Assembly (NCBI GenBank): GCA_020632755.1
Contig: JACKEY010000005.1
Location: forward strand, 248,001 to 312,000
Reading direction: 5' to 3'
Source: Alphaproteobacteria bacterium
Lineage (GTDB): Bacteria > Myxococcota_A > UBA796 > UBA2385
DNA: 64,000 nucleotides
Shown here: positions 60,315 to 64,000 of the stretch, piece by piece
How the letters are laid out: each line of letters begins with the position of its first letter
How positions within the stretch are numbered: position 1 is the first letter of the stretch
The notes under the pieces: model-generated
What the model saw: only the letters and a program-made list of their open reading frames with translations
What the model was told of the DNA's origin: nothing
Databases searched by the model: none
Made by a program: the position numbers and the translations under genes

Positions 60315-62327
60315 TCACCGGGTCGTGGGAGAGGAGTCGTCGTCGACCACCTGGCCGAGCCAGTCGACCACCAGGTCGACCGTACGCAGCATGCGGTCGA
60401 GGGTGCCGCCGGTCACGAGACGCGTGAGCCACGGGAGCACCCCCGGCTCGCCGTCGCCGCTCGCGCCCGCGCCGGCGGCAGCGACCACGTCCATCAGCGC
60501 ATGGCTCTCGGCGATGCGGAGCAGCGGGCCGTACAGCTCGCGGTCGGCCAGCAGCGGCGCCAGGTCGTCGACCAGGCTGAGCTCGGGGTCCACGGCCAGC
60601 AGGTCGGCGAGCAGGTCGGGGGCGCCGCGCAGGCGGCTGTCCGGCTCGGCGGCGAGGGCCCCGAGGTGATCCAGGGCGCTCCACAGCGCGTCGGAGCGGA
60701 CGGCGACCTGGGTGAGCGGCTGCACCACCTCGACCGGACTGCCCCCCGGCCGCCCCGCGACGGCGGCCCGGACCAGGCCCAGGCTGCCCTCGAAGTCCAC
60801 GGGCGACGACCCCGTCGGGCAGGCGTCGACGGCCAGCACCTCGGGCTCCAACCCGAAGCCGATGATCACGGCGAGGTCGGCCGCGAGGCCCGTGTCGCCC
60901 AGGTCCCGCAGCGCCTCTTCGACCGGGGGGACCACGCCTTCCTGGTGGGCGATGCTGATGACGTCGACCAGGTCGGGCAGGCGGTCCTGCTGGCCGTTGC
61001 GCACGTCGTCGAGCACCATCAGCAGCACGACCAGCACGTCGCCGACCTCGTCGTCGCTCAGCCGATCGATGGACCCCAGGTCGGCGACCAGCTGCCGGTC
61101 GATGACGGGGCAGACACCGGTGTCGGCCACGAGCTCGAGCGTGCTCTCGGACAGCCCCCAGCCCAGCACGTCGCCCAGCAGGCCGATGCCGTCGGCGGCG
61201 GCTTGGGGGTCCTGGTCGGCCAGGTACGAGAGCAGGCTCACGGACAGGTTGCCCAGGTCGATGTCGATCTCGGTGAACACCAGGTCGATGGTGCAGGACA
61301 CGTCGGTGTTCGCGCTGTCCAGCAGCCGCAGCAGCGACACCAGGGCGCTGTCCTCGCCGCCGGTCAGGCCGCCCCCGTCCACGTCGACCTGGGCCAGGTA
61401 GCGCAGCTGCCCGGGCAACGGCGCCAGCCGGTCGTTGGCCCGGGCCTGGGTCATGGTGTCGGCCAGGTTGTCCAGCACGCGTTCGTCCGACAGCAGCTCG
61501 ACGACCTGGAGCTCCATGCTGGCCAGGACCGGCCGCCCGTCGCTGGCCGGCGTCACCAGCAGGGCCGCCAGCACATCGCGCAGGCTGTTGCCGCTCGCGC
61601 CGGACCAGCGGTCGTTGCTGGCGTCCCCCGCCGCCGAGAGTGCCTCGGCGAGCTCGGGGATCAGCCGGTCGCCCAGCGCGGCGACCTCGGGGTCGGCGCT
61701 GTGGGCCAGCCCGGCCAGGGTGCAGGCCAGGTCGGCGACCACCGGGTCCTCGAGCAGGTCGACGAGCAGTCCCGGGATGGCCGGACCGTCGTCGAGGACG
61801 GCCGCCGCGGCGTCGGCCGCGAAGGGCAGCAGCGGGGCCACGATCCCGGCCTGGAGGCGCGCGTCGTCGTCCAGCGTCCACGGGTCCCAGCCTGCGACGC
61901 GGTCGTAGGGGGTGGCGTAGACCAGCTCGATGACCAGCTCGAGGGTGCGCTCCAGGGGAGCGTCGTCCGCCTCGAGCAGGTCCAGGGCGCGCCCCGCCAG
62001 ACCGAGCAGGTCCAGGTCCACTTCCGGCAGCCGGTTCACCAGCCGCGCCAGCTCGACCCCGAGCGGCACGCCGTCGCGGCCGGTGTCGTCCAGCACGTCC
62101 ACCGCCGGCGCCAGGGGAGCCACCGTGCCGCGGGCGTTGACGCAGTCGAACAGGTCGTGCAGCTCGGCCGTGCTGGCTTCGTCCATGCCGTCGAGCAGGT
62201 CGACGCGCCAGCAGGGGCCGTCGGCAGCGAGCTGGTCGGACCAGTGGGGACCACTGTCCGGAAGCACGCACCCCCCGCCGAGGAGGGCGAGGGGTACGAG
62301 TGCAGGGGCGGGGATCAGCCGGCTCAG
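60315..62327 (-). CDS. Large helical lipoprotein of unknown function
   Basis: A 670-residue protein with a lipoprotein signal SRLIPAPALVPLALLGGGC. The mature part is acidic and Leu/Asp/Val-rich, like an extended helical repeat (VVELLSDERVLDNLADTM, LLGDVLGWGLSESTLEL). No known family. No ATG, GTG or TTG is in frame near the signal; CTG at 62327 in a CTGA overlap with the upstream stop is the most likely start and gives an ideal signal. It lies in an operon with the small barrel, upp and hpt. Confidence 0.72.
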   Translation of the reverse strand: MSRLIPAPALVPLALLGGGCVLPDSGPHWSDQLAADGPCWRVDLLDGMDEASTAELHDLFDCVNARGTVAPLAPAVDVLDDTGRDGVPLGVELARLVNRLPEVDLDLLGLAGRALDLLEADDAPLERTLELVIELVYATPYDRVAGWDPWTLDDDARLQAGIVAPLLPFAADAAAAVLDDGPAIPGLLVDLLEDPVVADLACTLAGLAHSADPEVAALGDRLIPELAEALSAAGDASNDRWSGASGNSLRDVLAALLVTPASDGRPVLASMELQVVELLSDERVLDNLADTMTQARANDRLAPLPGQLRYLAQVDVDGGGLTGGEDSALVSLLRLLDSANTDVSCTIDLVFTEIDIDLGNLSVSLLSYLADQDPQAAADGIGLLGDVLGWGLSESTLELVADTGVCPVIDRQLVADLGSIDRLSDDEVGDVLVVLLMVLDDVRNGQQDRLPDLVDVISIAHQEGVVPPVEEALRDLGDTGLAADLAVIIGFGLEPEVLAVDACPTGSSPVDFEGSLGLVRAAVAGRPGGSPVEVVQPLTQVAVRSDALWSALDHLGALAAEPDSRLRGAPDLLADLLAVDPELSLVDDLAPLLADRELYGPLLRIAESHALMDVVAAAGAGASGDGEPGVLPWLTRLVTGGTLDRMLRTVDLVVDWLGQVVDDDSSPTTR

Positions 62328-62908
62328 TCGAACATCCAGCGCACGCCGACGTAGGCGTTCTCGCTGATGTAGGCGCGCTTGCGGTAGCGCATCGACGCCG
62401 TCAGGGTGCTGTAGAACTGCATGTGGTCGCCCATGGCGACGCTGACGCCGGGGCCGGCTTCGACCAGCAGGAACTCCAGGCCCTGCGAGCTGGCGAAGCC
62501 ACTGCCCGCGTGGGTCTCGAGGGTCAGCTGGGTCTTGCTGGGGTCGCCGAACAGGCCCCACTGGATGCCGGCGGTCATGGCGCCGAAGGACTTCCAGCCC
62601 TGCTCGTACTCGGCCGGGTAGACCGCGTCGGTGGTCTCTCCCGTGTCGGGCTCGGCCAGGGGCTGGTCCTGGATCAGCCACAGGCGCATCACGCCCTGGA
62701 CCCGATCGTCCTTGTCGCCCAGCAGGGCCACGCCGCCGACGCCGTAGTTGAACCGGTGCTGCCCGTCGATGCCCTGGTTGCCTTCGGCGTCGTAGTAATA
62801 CGCGCGCGCGGAGTGGAAGCCGGCGTTGGTGAGGACGCCGATGCCGCCGGCCAGGGCGGTGCCCGGCAGGGTGAGTCCGGCGAGGGTGGCGAGGGCGAGG
62901 CGGCGCAT
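62324..62908 (-). CDS. Small outer-membrane beta-barrel protein
   Basis: A 194-residue exported protein. The signal is MRRLALATLAGLTLPGTALA; mature strands alternate (FHSARAYYYDAEGNQG, RFNYGVGGVALLG, GMTAGIQWGLFG-like segments) and it ends in an aromatic RWMFD, typical of barrel closure strands. An eight-stranded OmpA/OmpW-like barrel is likely. CCGGA lies before the ATG. First gene of the barrel-lipoprotein-upp-hpt run, with a candidate promoter at 62982-63011. Confidence 0.72.
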   Translation of the reverse strand: MRRLALATLAGLTLPGTALAGGIGVLTNAGFHSARAYYYDAEGNQGIDGQHRFNYGVGGVALLGDKDDRVQGVMRLWLIQDQPLAEPDTGETTDAVYPAEYEQGWKSFGAMTAGIQWGLFGDPSKTQLTLETHAGSGFASSQGLEFLLVEAGPGVSVAMGDHMQFYSTLTASMRYRKRAYISENAYVGVRWMFD

Positions 62909-62981
62909 GGGAGTCCGGGGGAGGATGGATGCGGTGCCGGCCAGCGTCGCAGGGGGAGGTAGACGCAGCCGTGGAAAGGGG

Positions 62982-63011
62982 TGTTTAGCAGCCGAGGCCC
63001 GGCAGACGCAA
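62982..63011 (-). promoter_or_regulatory. Candidate promoter for the barrel operon
   Basis: TTGCGT (63011-63006), 18-bp spacer, TAAACA (62987-62982) on the minus strand, 74 nt before the ATG. Moderate match only. Confidence 0.35.
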
Positions 63012-63094
63012 GGGGAACGGACCCCGCAGAGGTCACAAGAGGGGTCGATGTGGCGACAGAGCAGGGTCACCCGACAAAACCGCGAGATCGGCAC

Positions 63095-63123
63095 TTGTAG
63101 TCGTCCGTCGCCCTCGCTATACC
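63095..63123 (+). promoter_or_regulatory. Promoter for the HU gene
   Basis: TTGTAG (63095-63100), 17-bp spacer, TATACC (63118-63123). It would give a leader of about 125 nt that includes a GGCCCC/GGGGCC hairpin. A long leader for an abundant nucleoid protein may allow post-transcriptional control. Confidence 0.55.
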
Positions 63124-63254
63124 CGTTCGCGCGATGGCCCCGATGGGGCCGCGCTTCCCGGCCAAGCGCTGCTGTGTCCCCAGCCTCGTGATGGCCAAAC
63201 CGCCTCCATCCGGTCGCTCCGCGTCCCGGGTGGTCCTCAATCGGAGAACGAGAC

Positions 63255-63548
63255 ATGAACAAGAAGGAACTCGCCGCCAAGCTCGCGAAGAAGACCGGCC
63301 TCTCCCAGGTCAAGGCCATGGAGTGCGTCAACGCCATCTTCGACGCCAACCCCGGCCACGGCATCATCGCCGTCGAGCTCGACGCCGGCCGCAAGGTCGT
63401 CATCCCGGGCTTCGGCACCTTCGCCGCCAAGCGTCGTGCCGCTCGCGTGGGCACCAACCCCGCCTCGGGCAGCAAGATCAGCATCCCCGCCAAGTCCTAC
63501 GTGCACTTCAAGCCGGGCAAGACCCTGCGCGAGCGCATCGAAGACTGA
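63255..63548 (+). CDS. HU family DNA-binding protein
   Basis: A 97-residue nucleoid-associated protein. It has MNKKELAAKLAKKTGLSQ, IPGFGTFAAKRRAARVGTNP and the Lys/Arg beta-arm ending IPAKSYVHFKPGKTL. It bends and compacts DNA as a dimer. GGAG precedes the ATG by about eight bases. A hairpin follows its stop at 63588-63616. Confidence 0.97.
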   Translation: MNKKELAAKLAKKTGLSQVKAMECVNAIFDANPGHGIIAVELDAGRKVVIPGFGTFAAKRRAARVGTNPASGSKISIPAKSYVHFKPGKTLRERIED

Positions 63549-63587
63549 GCCTCGCACCCGGCGCTCCTCGTGGGCGCCTGATGCACC

Positions 63588-63616
63588 CTCGACCCTGCCC
63601 TTCCGGCGGGGTCGAG
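63588..63616. terminator. Hairpin between HU and the convergent lipoprotein
   Basis: CTCGACCCTGCC and GGCGGGGTCGAG form a 12-bp stem with one T-G pair and loop CTTCC. It sits 40 nt after the HU stop and six bases beyond the convergent gene's stop, so it can serve both. Confidence 0.6.
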
Positions 63617-63621
63617 TCGTC

Positions 63622-64000
63622 TCAGAGGCCGGTGCCGCCGCCGGTGTCGCTGGTCCCGGTATCGCTGGTCCCGGTATCGCTGGTCCCGGTGTCGCTGGTC
63701 CCGGTGTCGCTGGTGTCGGTGGAGCCGCTGTCGCCGCCCGTGGTCGTGTCCAGCACCTGCAGCTCCGTCTCTCCGACGCCGTGCAGGTTGTAGACCTCGA
63801 CCTGGGCCACGCCCGGGGCCACGCCGTCCGGCACGACCAGGGTGAGGGTCTCCGAACAGGTGACGCTGCACTCCAGGTCGCAGGCATCGCAGTCACCGCA
63901 CTCGCCGCACTCGGCGGTCTGGCGGCACTCGTCGCAGGCGGTGCAGTCGGTGCGGTCGAGGGACTGCAGGGTGGCGCGCTCGCCGCCGATGAACACGGCG
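63622..64000 (-). CDS. Cys-rich protein with TIG-like domain and DTGTS tail, 5' end outside window
   Basis: The last 125 or so codons of a longer protein. The visible part has a dense Cys cluster (CTACDECRQTAECGECGDC), then a beta-rich segment with GVAQVEVYNLHGVGE like an IPT/TIG domain, then a repetitive tail of (S)DTGT units. It is probably a surface protein; such tails are common on myxobacterial lipoproteins. The start lies upstream beyond the window, and the frame runs to the edge. The cluster may bind metal or form disulfides. Confidence 0.65.
   Translation of the reverse strand, partial: AVFIGGERATLQSLDRTDCTACDECRQTAECGECGDCDACDLECSVTCSETLTLVVPDGVAPGVAQVEVYNLHGVGETELQVLDTTTGGDSGSTDTSDTGTSDTGTSDTGTSDTGTSDTGGGTGL
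63643..63717. repeat. Five tandem 15-bp repeats inside a coding tail
   Basis: Five head-to-tail copies of GGTGTCGCTGGTCCC with single-base variants (two copies carry GGTATC, the last ends GTC). On the minus strand they encode repeated DTGTS. Being multiples of three, they can change copy number without breaking the frame. Confidence 0.9.

Larger units (their letters stand above)
62909..63254. other. Divergent intergenic region between a barrel gene and HU
   Basis: A 346-bp region without a gene. It holds a minus-strand promoter candidate for the barrel operon, a plus-strand promoter for the HU gene, and in the HU leader a hairpin GGCCCC/GGGGCC around 63136-63150. Nothing resembles a tRNA. 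Confidence 0.6.

Noticed and set aside
62909..63254. tRNA or small RNA gene before HU
   Set aside because: No cloverleaf arms or conserved TTCGA-type loop on either strand; only promoters and a leader hairpin are visible.
63643..63717. CRISPR-like array
   Set aside because: The 15-bp units are contiguous without spacers and encode an in-frame DTGTS peptide tail.

Overview
The window is about 64 kb of very GC-rich chromosomal DNA, almost fully coding, with about 61 genes on both strands. I see no rRNA, tRNA, CRISPR array, insertion sequence or prophage. Core genes (accD, folC, holB, tatD, mreB, trxA, hemA/C/D, polA, cysC, rnd, hpt, upp, an HU protein) are mixed with many lipoproteins and outer-membrane proteins. 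An LptD-like protein, SppA, a PpiD/SurA-type chaperone and FadL-like barrels indicate a Gram-negative cell envelope. FG-GAP lipoproteins, Asp/Thr/Gly-Ser repeat lipoproteins, Cys-rich Sel1-like proteins and a receiver/DUF4388/J-domain fusion suggest Myxococcota or a related former deltaproteobacterial lineage. That placement is inferred from gene content.

Layout. 1-5.5 kb: a partial metallo-beta-lactamase-fold hydrolase, a lipoprotein, LD-carboxypeptidase with a class C-type serine hydrolase, and a large FG-GAP lipoprotein. 5.6-9.8 kb: accD-folC-lptD-like operon. 9.8-15.3 kb: a secreted unknown, an ATP-grasp enzyme, holB-tatD and small envelope genes. 15.4-21.2 kb: envelope proteolysis and folding (SppA, an alpha/beta hydrolase, PpiD-like, M48 lipoprotein). 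21.4-25 kb: MreB, thioredoxin and a receiver-like/DUF4388/J/TPR protein. 25-29.9 kb: tetrapyrrole locus (HemX/CcsA-like, hemA, hemC, hemD) interrupted by antisense Cys-rich lipoproteins. 30-37 kb: acyl-CoA dehydrogenase, polA, then an ECF sigma factor with a six-repeat membrane protein (likely its regulator), a secreted protein and hinT. 37-45 kb: an HD hydrolase, a FabD-like acyltransferase and a fused E1 alpha-beta dehydrogenase in one operon; a Cys-rich repeat protein; an AdoHcy-hydrolase-like enzyme; an E2-like protein. 45-50 kb: a TPP enzyme, BI-1, MoxR, VWA and glutamine-amidotransferase cluster. 50-58.9 kb: a GMC oxidoreductase pair, a barrel, cysC, a CoaB-type enzyme, purine phosphorylase, carbamate kinase and rnd. 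58.9-64 kb: hpt, upp, a 670-residue lipoprotein, a small barrel, HU and a partial Cys-rich lipoprotein.

The most notable signal is at 46.7 kb. A MoxR AAA+ gene runs into a VWA gene lying in the -1 frame, with no ATG, GTG or TTG ahead of its conserved N-terminal part and with a run of nine A at the junction. This points to programmed frameshifting or slippage giving both MoxR and a MoxR-VWA fusion, as known for chlD-type chelatase genes, or to a homopolymer sequencing error.

A second, window-wide signal concerns start sites. At least nine genes lack a Shine-Dalgarno sequence but have a TA-initial hexamer starting exactly 12-13 nt before the start codon. That is where a -10 box would sit if transcription began at the start codon, so leaderless mRNAs are likely common in this organism.
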